64,000 nucleotides of DNA from Mycolicibacterium aubagnense (GTDB taxonomy: Bacteria; Actinomycetota; Actinomycetes; Mycobacteriales; Mycobacteriaceae), in assembly GCF_010730955.1 (NCBI RefSeq), contig NZ_AP022577.1, forward strand, positions 1,054,001 through 1,118,000. The letters are read 5' to 3'. Below the pieces are notes generated by a model. That model did not search any database, was not told the DNA's origin, and saw only the letters and a program-made list of their open reading frames with translations. Shown one piece after another: positions 23,748 to 32,634 of the stretch; positions within the stretch are counted from its first letter, which is position 1, and each line of letters starts with the position of its first letter. Made by a program: the position numbers and the translations under genes.

Positions 23748-26047
23748 CGGCCGACGGAGCGATCGGACGGCCCGTCAACCGGGTCGAGGGCGACGACAAG
23801 GTAACCGGCCGCGCACGCTACGCGGCCGACACCGCACTGCCCGATGTGCAGCATGCGGTTCTGGTGCAGTCGGACATTTCCCATGGCCGCGTCACCCGTG
23901 ACTCGCTGCTGGCCGCTACCGCTCGGGCCGAGGCCGCACCAGGGGTGGTGTGCGTATTGTCGCCGCTGAATTGTCCTCCCCTGCAGATGCTTCCCGAAGA
24001 TCTCACCTGGGACCTGCCGTTGGAACGCCGACCACCGATGTCAGATCTGACGGTCCAGCACCGCGGTCAGCATCTGGCCGTGGTCGTCGCCGACACCCTG
24101 GAGAATGCGCAGTTCGGCGCGTCGTTGATGGACCTGGCATATGACGAGTTGCCGGCCCTCCTGACGGCCCGTGAGGTGCTCGACCGGCCCGCAGACGGGA
24201 ACCACGGCGGCGATCGGATTGTGCGCGGCGGTGTGTACCAGCCCGATCATTTCGTGAAACTGCCGGAAGAGAAACTCCAAGACCACCGCGGTCCCGCCGA
24301 CGAACCGGTTGAGGGAACCAGAATCTCGTCGCGCTTCACCACGCCGGAGAACGCCCACTACCCCATCGAGCTGGCTTCGACGGTTGCCAGTTGGGACGGC
24401 GATCACCTGACCGTGTACGACAGCACGCGTTGGATTGCCGGTGAACGACAAACGCTGGCAACCTATCTGGGCATCTCGGTCGACAGTATCCGGATCGTCG
24501 CTCCCCTGGTCGGTGGCGCGTTCGGCTCGAAGAGTTTCATGTGGATGCACGTTGCCCTGTGTGCCACGGCCGCACGAATGACAGGGCGGGCCGTCAAGCT
24601 GGTCGTCAGCCGCGACCAGATGTTCACCTCCACCGGGCACCGTCCCCGCACTGAACAGCATCTGAGTCTGGTCGCCGACGCGCAGGCCCGGCTGACCAGC
24701 ATCGAGCACCATACCCTCACAGAGACGTCCACCGTCGCGCACTTCTGCGAACCGGCCGGGTTGTCGACGCGGTTCCTCTATCAGTCCCCGCGAATGGTGG
24801 TGTCGCACACCGTTGCCCGGGTGAACCGACCCACGCCGTGCTTCATGCGCGGTCCCGGTGAAGCGCCCGGACTGTTCGCACTCGAAGTCATCATGGACGA
24901 ACTCGCCGATGCGCTCCATATGGATCCGCTGGACCTGCGGATCACCAACTACGCCGACAAGGACCAAGCCAGTGGGCGGCCCTGGTCCGACGAGCATCTC
25001 ATCGAGTGCTACCGGCGCGGATCCGAACGGTTCGGTTGGGAGCACCGGCCGCAGCGACCCCGCTCGCTGCGGCGCGACGGCGTGCTCGTCGGTTGGGGCA
25101 TGGCCACCGCAACCTACCCCGGACGCCGGATGCCCGCCGGCTGTCACGTCCGCACCAGAGGAGACGGCACTGTCGAATTCTCTTCCGCCACCCACGAAGT
25201 CGGCACCGGCGTGCGGACCGCCATGACCCAGATCGCCGCTGACGCCGCCGGCCTGCAGCTGTCGCGGGTCGCGTTCTACTCCGGTGACTCGGACTTCCCC
25301 ACGGCGCCCTATAGCGGAGCATCGCAAACCACCGCCGCCGTCGGCTCGGCGGTGTTCGAGGCGGCCCGTGAATGGAAGCGTCGGGTGCTCGAATACGTCG
25401 TCGCCGACGACGGCTCACCGCATGCCGGATGCGACCTTGCCTCCGTGGACATCCGAGGCGGCGAGATCGTCAGCGTCCGGCCAGTGCCCAGTACCGCCGT
25501 CGCCGCGCTGCTGGCGACAGCCGACAGCGCACTACTCGACCGGCTGACCTTCAGCAGCGGCAGCGACGGCGCGCCCGAGGACGGTCCGGTATCGCAATCG
25601 TTCGGTGCCCACTTCTGCGAGGTGGAGGTGGACGAACACATCGGGCGGGCGTCGGTGACGCGGTGGGTGGCGGTGATGGACTGCGGCCGGGTCATCAACC
25701 CGAAGCTCGCGCGCAGTCAGGTGATCGGTGGCATCACCTTTGGACTCGGCATGGCGCTGATGGAGCAGGTGCCCTACGCCCCAGGAACCGGTCATGCCCT
25801 GGGCGAGTACTACCTGCCCACCCACGCCGACGTCCCGGTCTTCGACATCAGCTTCGTCGACGGTACCGACCGCCACCTCACGGCATTCGGTGCTCGCGGC
25901 ATCGGCGAGATCGGCATCTGCGGTGTGCCCGCGGCGATCGCGAATGCTGTGTACCACGCCACCGGCCGCCGACTGTACGACTTGCCCATCACTGTCGAAA
26001 ACCTGTTGTCCCCCTTCGACAATGCACCCCAGGACCCAACATCATGA
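23744..26047 (+). CDS. Molybdenum hydroxylase large subunit (PaoC/YagR-like, xanthine-oxidase family)
   Basis: The molybdopterin-binding catalytic subunit, 767 residues. Conserved blocks are GRPVNRVEGDDKVTGRARYA (N-terminal domain), PLVGGAFGSKSFMWMH, FMRGPGEAPGLFALEVIMDELA, GTGVRTAMTQIAAD, and GARGIGEIGICGVPAAIANAV, which carries the catalytic Glu. These resemble E. coli PaoC, the aldehyde oxidoreductase subunit that uses the cytosine-dinucleotide cofactor. No Tat signal is seen at the N-terminus, so it is probably cytoplasmic. It may hydroxylate an N-heteroaromatic ring or oxidise an aromatic aldehyde. Starts and ends in 4-bp overlaps. Confidence 0.9.
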   Translation: MTADGAIGRPVNRVEGDDKVTGRARYAADTALPDVQHAVLVQSDISHGRVTRDSLLAATARAEAAPGVVCVLSPLNCPPLQMLPEDLTWDLPLERRPPMSDLTVQHRGQHLAVVVADTLENAQFGASLMDLAYDELPALLTAREVLDRPADGNHGGDRIVRGGVYQPDHFVKLPEEKLQDHRGPADEPVEGTRISSRFTTPENAHYPIELASTVASWDGDHLTVYDSTRWIAGERQTLATYLGISVDSIRIVAPLVGGAFGSKSFMWMHVALCATAARMTGRAVKLVVSRDQMFTSTGHRPRTEQHLSLVADAQARLTSIEHHTLTETSTVAHFCEPAGLSTRFLYQSPRMVVSHTVARVNRPTPCFMRGPGEAPGLFALEVIMDELADALHMDPLDLRITNYADKDQASGRPWSDEHLIECYRRGSERFGWEHRPQRPRSLRRDGVLVGWGMATATYPGRRMPAGCHVRTRGDGTVEFSSATHEVGTGVRTAMTQIAADAAGLQLSRVAFYSGDSDFPTAPYSGASQTTAAVGSAVFEAAREWKRRVLEYVVADDGSPHAGCDLASVDIRGGEIVSVRPVPSTAVAALLATADSALLDRLTFSSGSDGAPEDGPVSQSFGAHFCEVEVDEHIGRASVTRWVAVMDCGRVINPKLARSQVIGGITFGLGMALMEQVPYAPGTGHALGEYYLPTHADVPVFDISFVDGTDRHLTAFGARGIGEIGICGVPAAIANAVYHATGRRLYDLPITVENLLSPFDNAPQDPTS

Positions 26048-26595
26048 CAGCCGAATGCCATCCCGAACACACCGTTGAGCTCTCGATCAACGGGGTGCCG
26101 GTCACGGTACAAACCGACGTCCGGTCGACACTGCTCGACCTGCTGCGTGAGCGTCTCCAGCTCACCGGCACCAAGAAGGGCTGCGATCACGGCCTGTGCG
26201 GCGCGTGCACGGTCAGCGTCAACGGCCGGCGCGTGGTGAGCTGTCTGACGCTCGCCGTGTCGATCGACGGGGCCACTGTCCTCACCATCGAGGGCATCGC
26301 CGACGGCGAACGGCTCCATCCCCTGCAACAGGCATTCGTCGACCACGACGGATTCCAGTGCGGCTACTGCACTCCCGGCCAGATCAGCTCCGCGCATGCG
26401 CTGCTCGACGAGCACTCCCGTGGCGACCTGTCCGCGGCATCCTTCGACGGCCCGTACACCGATCTCGCCAGGGGCCCCGAGGCCCTGTCTGCCGACGAGA
26501 TTCGCGAACGGATGGCGGGCAACATCTGCCGCTGCGGCGCGTATCCCAACATCGTGGACGCGGTCGCGTCGTGCCTGCCCGGGTGTGGCCGATGA
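26044..26595 (+). CDS. Molybdenum hydroxylase iron-sulfur subunit (PaoA/YagT-like)
   Basis: The 183-residue electron-transfer subunit with two [2Fe-2S] clusters. The plant-type ferredoxin cluster uses Cys47, Cys52, Cys55 (KGCDHGLCGACTV) and Cys67; the second uses Cys106, Cys109 (QCGYCTPGQ) and Cys162, Cys164 (NICRCGAYPNI). Unlike PaoA, I see no Tat signal. A 20-residue insert (about 125-148) separates the two halves of the second cluster domain, as in related aldehyde dehydrogenase subunits. The ATG at 26044 overlaps the large-subunit stop. Confidence 0.92.
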   Translation: MTAECHPEHTVELSINGVPVTVQTDVRSTLLDLLRERLQLTGTKKGCDHGLCGACTVSVNGRRVVSCLTLAVSIDGATVLTIEGIADGERLHPLQQAFVDHDGFQCGYCTPGQISSAHALLDEHSRGDLSAASFDGPYTDLARGPEALSADEIRERMAGNICRCGAYPNIVDAVASCLPGCGR

Positions 26596-27578
26596 AGACG
26601 TTCGACTTCTACCGCGCGCACAACGTCGACGATGCTCTTGCGCTGGCGGACGCCACCGGCGGCAGTTACTACGCGGGTGGCACGAACCTGCTCGATCTGA
26701 TGAAACTCGGTGTCACGCAGCCGTCGTCATTGGTCGACGTCGGCAGGCTGGACCTGGGCGACATCACTGCCACCGACAGCGGCGGCATCATGATCGGCTC
26801 TGGCGTGACCAACAGCGCGATCGCTAATCATCACCTCGTTCGCACCCGGTATCCCGTGCTGTCACATGCAATCCTGTCCGGAGCGACCACACAGCTGCGG
26901 AACATGGCCACCGCAGGCGGCAATCTCATGCAGCGCACCCGGTGCCCGTACTTCATGGATGTCACCTTCGGGGCATGCAACAAGCGCCGGCCCGGGTCCG
27001 GGTGCGCCGCGCTCGACGGATTCAACCGCGAGCACGCACTTTTCGGCGCGAGCCCTTCGTGCGTCGCGGTGCACCCGTCGGACATGGCGGTGGCACTCGC
27101 GATCCTCGACGCCGTCGTCCACGTACGGTCGCGCGAAGGTGACCGCAGCATTGCGCTATCGGAGTTCTTCCGGCTCCCGGGGGATCATCCCGAGCAGGAC
27201 AATGCGCTGTTACCGGGTGAGCTGATCGTCGGCGTCGAGCTGCCGCCCTCCGAATATGCGTTCCACAGTTGGTATCTCAAGGTGCGCGACCGCCACAGTT
27301 ACGCGTTCGCCCTCGTCTCTGTGGCGGTCGGCATGACGATCGACGACGGAATCGTCACCTCGGCCGCCCTTGCCCTGGGCGGCGTCGCCGCCAAACCCTG
27401 GCGGTCCCCCGACGCCGAAGCCGTGTTGGTGGGCAATGTCGCCGATGTCACGACGTTCGGTCGCGCCGCCGAAGTGGCCATGAACGGCGCCAGCCCGTTG
27501 AGCCAGAACCAGTTCAAGGTGGATCTGGCCAAGCACAGCATTGTGCGTGCGCTGCACAAAGCGAGCACCCGGTCATGA
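26592..27578 (+). CDS. Molybdenum hydroxylase FAD subunit with extra [4Fe-4S] motif (PaoB/YagS-like)
   Basis: The 328-residue FAD-binding subunit: YYAGGTNLLDLMKLG (26-40) and TAGGNLMQRTRCPYF carry the FAD loops. Four cysteines, Cys118, Cys129, Cys138 and Cys157 (RCPYFMD, ACNKR, GSGCAA, SPSCVAVHPSDMA), match the insert that holds a [4Fe-4S] cluster in PaoB. It is the last gene of the operon; the gene order large-small-medium differs from paoABC. It converges with leuA with a 7-bp gap. Electron acceptor unknown. Confidence 0.9.
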   Translation: MKTFDFYRAHNVDDALALADATGGSYYAGGTNLLDLMKLGVTQPSSLVDVGRLDLGDITATDSGGIMIGSGVTNSAIANHHLVRTRYPVLSHAILSGATTQLRNMATAGGNLMQRTRCPYFMDVTFGACNKRRPGSGCAALDGFNREHALFGASPSCVAVHPSDMAVALAILDAVVHVRSREGDRSIALSEFFRLPGDHPEQDNALLPGELIVGVELPPSEYAFHSWYLKVRDRHSYAFALVSVAVGMTIDDGIVTSAALALGGVAAKPWRSPDAEAVLVGNVADVTTFGRAAEVAMNGASPLSQNQFKVDLAKHSIVRALHKASTRS

Positions 27579-27585
27579 CGGGGCG

Positions 27586-29265
27586 TCAATCGCCGCGCAC
27601 GTTGGCTGCCCCGATCACCGCCGCCAGCGACGCGGTCAGCACCGAATCGCTGCGTCCACACGCCCAGCCGCCGCGGTGTTCCAAGTAGGTGACCGCGGTG
27701 GCACCGATGGACTGCTGGGTCAGGCTCAGAATCTCGACCGGCCGGCCCACGTCGGCCAGTGCCTGGGTCAGCGCCTCGACCGGTCCGACACCGCGATGTG
27801 TACTGGTGTGGGCCATCCCGTTGACGGTCAGCGTGATCTCGGTGGTCTCGTCGCTGCTCGCGTGCCAGTCCTTGAGCTCCACCGGGCCACTCTGGTCCAG
27901 GTAGGTGGCCTCGAACAGGTCGTACAGCTCGGGCGCCATGACCTCGGCACCACTGCCGTCGGTGTGGGCCTGCACGTGCCGGGCGAAGTCGATCTGTAGC
28001 CGCCGCGGCAGGTCCAGCCCGTATCCGGTGTGCAGCAGGTAGGCGATGCCGCCCTTGCCGGATTGTGAGTTGACCCGGATGACGGCGTCATAGCTGCGTC
28101 CGATATCAGCCGGATCGATCGGCAGATACGGCACCCGCCAATCGATTTCGCGCTCCGATTTGCGCTCCGCAGCGGCCCGAGTGCGATGTTCGATCAGACC
28201 CTTCTTGATGGCGTCCTGATGCGTGCCCGAGAACGCGGTGTGCACCAGGTCGCCGACATACGGATGCCGCTCATGGATGGGCATCCGGGTGCAGTGCGAG
28301 ACGGTGCGGGCGACCGCGTCGATATCGGAGAAGTCGATCATCGGGTCGACACCCTGGGCATACAGGTTCAGGGCCAGGGTGGCGATGTCAACATTGCCGG
28401 TGCGCTCGCCGTTGCCGAAGACACAGCCCTCGACGCGTTGGGCGCCGGCGAGCACGGCCAATTCGGCGCAGGCCACCCCGGTCCCCCGGTCGTTGTGCGG
28501 GTGCACGGACAGGATCACCGCGTCGCGCCGGGCCAGGTGCCGATGCATGTACTCGATCTGGTCGGCGTACACGTTGGGCGTCGCCACCTCCACGGTGGCA
28601 GGCAGATTCAGGATCACCGGCCGCTGCTCGGTGGCGTCCCACAGCTGTGTCACGGCGTCGCAGATTTCCAGCACATAGTCGGGTTCGGTGAGGTTGAACA
28701 CTTCCGGAGAGAACTGGAATCGGATGTTCGGCATGTCCTCTGTCAAGGTCAGCACGTCGAGCGCGCCGTGCAGAATCAGGCTGCGCAGTTCGTCGCGGTC
28801 CTTGCCCAGCACGGTATTTCGCCACGTGGGCGCGGTCGCGGTGTACATGTGGATGACGACGTCGTTGCGCATGCCCCGCACCGATTCGACCGTGCGCTCG
28901 ATCAGGTCGCGCCGGGCCGGGGTGAACACCGCGACGGTGACATCTGGTGGCGCGATATCGGTTTCGGCCAGCAACCGCACGAAGTCGAAATCGGTCTGGG
29001 ACGCCGATGGGTAGCCGACCTCGATCTCCTTGTAACCGATGGCGACGAGCTGTTCGAAGAAGTGGCGTTTGCGACCGGGGTCCATCGGTTCGGCCAGTGC
29101 TTGGTTGCCGTCGCGCAGGTCGACGGGCACCCACAGCGGCGCGGTGGTGATTCGCTTGCTGGGCCAATCCCGTGGGGCCACAGGAATGTCCACGCGGTTG
29201 AAGACATCGGTGTAGCGGTGCCAGGGCATCGGTGACGGTTGTTGACGGTTCCAGGAGGTGCTCAT
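27586..29265 (-). CDS. leuA: 2-isopropylmalate synthase
   Basis: LeuA condenses acetyl-CoA with 2-oxoisovalerate, the first committed step of leucine synthesis. The 559-residue protein has the HMGL-type barrel ([45 protein letters not shown] with the metal-binding Hx[13 protein letters not shown]) and a C-terminal regulatory domain (residues about 440-555; [11 protein letters not shown]) for leucine feedback. It is preceded by a short Leu-codon leader peptide, suggesting attenuation. The start at 29265 lacks a strong ribosome site. It is shorter than the M. tuberculosis enzyme I remember, and may be a second paralogue here. Confidence 0.88.
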   Translation of the reverse strand: MSTSWNRQQPSPMPWHRYTDVFNRVDIPVAPRDWPSKRITTAPLWVPVDLRDGNQALAEPMDPGRKRHFFEQLVAIGYKEIEVGYPSASQTDFDFVRLLAETDIAPPDVTVAVFTPARRDLIERTVESVRGMRNDVVIHMYTATAPTWRNTVLGKDRDELRSLILHGALDVLTLTEDMPNIRFQFSPEVFNLTEPDYVLEICDAVTQLWDATEQRPVILNLPATVEVATPNVYADQIEYMHRHLARRDAVILSVHPHNDRGTGVACAELAVLAGAQRVEGCVFGNGERTGNVDIATLALNLYAQGVDPMIDFSDIDAVARTVSHCTRMPIHERHPYVGDLVHTAFSGTHQDAIKKGLIEHRTRAAAERKSEREIDWRVPYLPIDPADIGRSYDAVIRVNSQSGKGGIAYLLHTGYGLDLPRRLQIDFARHVQAHTDGSGAEVMAPELYDLFEATYLDQSGPVELKDWHASSDETTEITLTVNGMAHTSTHRGVGPVEALTQALADVGRPVEILSLTQQSIGATAVTYLEHRGGWACGRSDSVLTASLAAVIGAANVRGD

Positions 29266-29296
29266 GAGTGGTTTGCTTTCGGTCAGTTGATGAGGT

Positions 29297-29334
29297 GACC
29301 GGTCGCGACAGAGCCCCACGGCAGGGGGCCGGTC
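29297..29334 (-). promoter_or_regulatory. Hairpins between the Leu leader peptide and leuA (candidate attenuator)
   Basis: On the minus strand a GC-rich stem (GCCCC/GGGGC, 29313-29329) is nested within an outer repeat GACCGG/CCGGTC (29297-29334). It starts just after the leader stop codon and ends about 30 nt before leuA. Mutually exclusive pairing here is what a leader-peptide attenuator needs, but I could not fold the RNA. Confidence 0.45.
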
Positions 29335-29337
29335 GTT

Positions 29338-29379
29338 TCAGACCCCGCCGCGGCAGCCAAGGAGGAGCACGCGCGTCAT
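29338..29379 (-). CDS. leuL: leuA leader peptide (13 residues, three consecutive Leu codons)
   Basis: ATG at 29379 opens MTRVLLLGCRGGV and a TGA. Three adjacent leucine codons (CTC CTC CTT) sit early, as expected for ribosome-stalling attenuation by charged tRNA-Leu. A TATAGT hexamer lies about 10 nt upstream, so the RNA may start almost at the ATG. Leader peptides before leuA are known in other actinobacteria. It is too short for standard gene callers. Confidence 0.65.
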   Translation of the reverse strand: MTRVLLLGCRGGV

Positions 29380-29424
29380 GATGGTTAGACTATACACAAC
29401 TCCTCAGACAAGTAGAGAGGTTTC

Positions 29425-30092
29425 ATGGTCTCGCAGGTACAGCGCCAGCCCCTGGCAGCGCAGGCCGCACAGCTATTGCTGACGCGCATCAAAGATGGTG
29501 AATGGGCACTGGGACAGCGACTTCCAGGAGAAACCACCCTGGCCGCCCAGCTCGGCGTGGGTCGCTCCACACTGCGCGAGGCCATCCGCGAACTCGCCGG
29601 AAAGGGCGTCCTCGACAGCCGCCAGGGCGCCGGAGTGTTCGTCACCGCACTGGACGTCGCCGAGGACTGGGACACCGTGCTGCGCAGCGCGAACATCGCG
29701 TCGGTGATCGAAGCCCGCATCGCCATCGAGGCCGAGGGCGCCGCGCTGGCCGCGACCCGTCGCACCCCGGCGGACCTGCGCACCATCCGCCGCACGCTCG
29801 CCGCACGCGGAGTCACCGGACAGTCGGTCCCCGAACATGTCGACGCGGACATGGCTTTTCACCGGGCCGTGATCGCCGCGGCGCACAACGACGTGCTGAT
29901 CCAGTTGTTCGACGCATTCCTCCCCCGGCTTCGGCTGGCGATGATCGACATGCTCAAGATCCACCCGATCAGTTCCGAGCCGTGCGACCACGACCTGCAT
30001 CAGCAACTCGCCGACGCGATCGTCGCGCGCGACCCCGCCGCGGCCGCCGCGGCCAGCCGCACCCACCTGAGCACCCTGAAGGAATCATTCTC

Positions 30093-30096
<4 letters not shown>
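29425..30096 (+). CDS. GntR-family transcriptional regulator, FadR-type
   Basis: A 223-residue regulator. The N-terminal winged helix-turn-helix (residues about 10-75: LLLTRIKDGEWALGQRLPGE, GVGRSTLREAIRELAGKGVL, RQGAGVFV) is followed by an all-helical FCD-type ligand domain (EARIAIEAEGAALAA, DMAFHRAVIAAAHNDVL, HDLHQQLADAI). The ATG has GAGAGG just upstream. It is divergent from the leuA leader with only 45 bp between the two starts, so binding of this protein could affect both. Its stop overlaps the ABC ATPase start by 4 bp. Confidence 0.9.
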
Positions 30097-30890
<794 letters not shown>

Positions 30891-30898
30891 CTGCTGGG

Positions 30899-30947
30899 GA
30901 TTTGTGCACGATTTTCCGCGCACGCCGCGGAATATCGTGCCCAAATC
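30899..30947. terminator. Long imperfect hairpin between the ABC ATPase and allophanate hydrolase
   Basis: Two 22-nt arms (30899-30920 and 30926-30947) are complementary at 20 positions around a 5-nt loop, beginning GATTTG and ending CAAATC. It lies just past the ABC stop and touches the last codon of the convergent hydrolase gene, fitting a bidirectional terminator. Confidence 0.75.
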
Positions 30948-32634
30948 ACTGCGTCGCGAACTCCCGGGACTGCAGATAGGCCCGCCAGCCGCCGAATTCC
31001 GAGATGTCCGGCGCCGCGATGGCCCCTTCATCGGCGCAGACGAACCCGGTCTCCCAGGACCCGTCGTCCAGTTCCACCGCAGCCAGGCCCATCGGTGTCG
31101 GCAGCGCCGCAAGGAATCGACCGAGCGCCGCGGGCGCGAGCGCCCAGCGCTCCACCTCGAAGGCCCGCCCGCCGTGGGCCAGCCGCACCAGTGCGGGCTT
31201 TCCGGACGGCAGCGCGGTCATCCGGTAGCGCTCGGCCGTGCGGGCCGGGCCGTCCCACCGCGCCCCGAGGTCGTGCAGCTGACCGGCGAGCGGCTGGTCC
31301 CGCAGGTGCGCACCGGCCACCACCAGTGTCAGCGCGCCGGCTCCCGCCAGCTCCGGCCAGGACGGCTCCGCACCCCGCTCACCACCGTTCAGCCGGGCCG
31401 CGAGGTCGGCGACCACGGCATCATCAAATGCCCGTCCCAGTACCGTCACCCCGAATTGGGCTGTGGTGCCGTCGGATTCGACGACCTCGCCGGCCGGGAC
31501 CGCGACCCCGCACATGTCGAAGAGATTGCAGAAGTTGGTGTAGGTGCCGATCCTGGCATTGACGCCGACCGGGTCGGCCGCTACCTCAGCCAACGTCGGC
31601 TGCATCGGCGCGGTGGGGACCAGCAGCGCGTCGCACTCCCCCAGCGTGCGGAATGCCCGCTCCCGCAGGTCATCCAGCGCACGTCGATCGCGCAGCAGCC
31701 CCGTCGCGGTGTGGGCACCGCCGGCGGAGATGATGGCCGCGACCGTCGGATCGAGACCAGCATCGAGATCGTTGCTCTCCCCCGCGCCGGCGATGAAGTC
31801 TCCCACCGCTGCTGTGCGTTCGGCGACGAGTGCGCCGTCGTACAGCAGCCGCGCGGCGGCCAGGAAATCCGTCAGGTCGACGGGCACGATCCGCATCCCG
31901 GCCCCCCGCGCGGCGTCGACCGCCCGCTCGAACGCGGCAGCCCAACCGGGAGCCATCGCCGGGAGTTCGGTCGGCACCGCCAGAACCGGATCGGCCGGGG
32001 CTGCGAAGCGGGTCGAGGTGGGCCACGGCCGCTGTGTCGTCGTGGCCATGACCGCCATGGCGCGCTCTGCCGTGCTCAGGTCGCGCGCCAGAATTGTCAC
32101 GCAGTCGTAGCTCGGGCAGGCCGGGACGACGCCACGGGTCGACACCAGACCGATCGTCGCCTTGATTCCGATGAGGCCCTGGTATGCCGCCGGCACCCGA
32201 CCGGAACCCGCGGTGTCCGTGGCGATTCCGAGGTCGGCCGCGCCGATCGCGACCGCGACGGCCGAACCCGACGACGAACCGCCCGAGATCCGGTCCGGCC
32301 GCCGCGCGTCGCGCACCGCACCGTACGGGCTTCGGGTGCCGACGAGCCCGGTGGCGAACTGATCGAGGTTGGTCTTGCCGATCACCACCGCACCCGCCGC
32401 CCGCAGGGCCGCCACCACCGGTGCATCGACCTCCGGAGTGTAGGCGTAGCCCGGGCACGCCGCGGTGGTCGGCACACCGGCGACATCGACGTTGTCCTTG
32501 ACGGCCAGCAGCTGACCGGCCAGCGGGCCCTGCGCCTGCGAAACCTCCTGGCGCACCGCATCTTCGTCGCGCACGGTGATGAAGGCTTCCGGTCGCTGGG
32601 CGATAGCCGCGAACGCGGCGCTGATCCGATCCAT
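30946..32634 (-). CDS. atzF: Allophanate hydrolase (AtzF-like amidase)
   Basis: The enzyme hydrolyses allophanate to ammonia and CO2, the last step of urea-carboxylase or guanidine-carboxylase routes. The 562-residue protein has the amidase-signature core (LLAVKDNVDVAG with the catalytic Lys, RISGGSSSGSAVAVA, DTAGSGRVPAA with the nucleophile Ser) and the C-terminal AtzF-type domain (from about residue 440; TLVVAGAHLRDQPLAGQLHD, YRMTALPSGKPALVRL). The ATG at 32634 overlaps the TGA of the carboxyltransferase gene (TGATG). It is the last gene of the nitrogen operon. Confidence 0.9.
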   Translation of the reverse strand: MDRISAAFAAIAQRPEAFITVRDEDAVRQEVSQAQGPLAGQLLAVKDNVDVAGVPTTAACPGYAYTPEVDAPVVAALRAAGAVVIGKTNLDQFATGLVGTRSPYGAVRDARRPDRISGGSSSGSAVAVAIGAADLGIATDTAGSGRVPAAYQGLIGIKATIGLVSTRGVVPACPSYDCVTILARDLSTAERAMAVMATTTQRPWPTSTRFAAPADPVLAVPTELPAMAPGWAAAFERAVDAARGAGMRIVPVDLTDFLAAARLLYDGALVAERTAAVGDFIAGAGESNDLDAGLDPTVAAIISAGGAHTATGLLRDRRALDDLRERAFRTLGECDALLVPTAPMQPTLAEVAADPVGVNARIGTYTNFCNLFDMCGVAVPAGEVVESDGTTAQFGVTVLGRAFDDAVVADLAARLNGGERGAEPSWPELAGAGALTLVVAGAHLRDQPLAGQLHDLGARWDGPARTAERYRMTALPSGKPALVRLAHGGRAFEVERWALAPAALGRFLAALPTPMGLAAVELDDGSWETGFVCADEGAIAAPDISEFGGWRAYLQSREFATQ

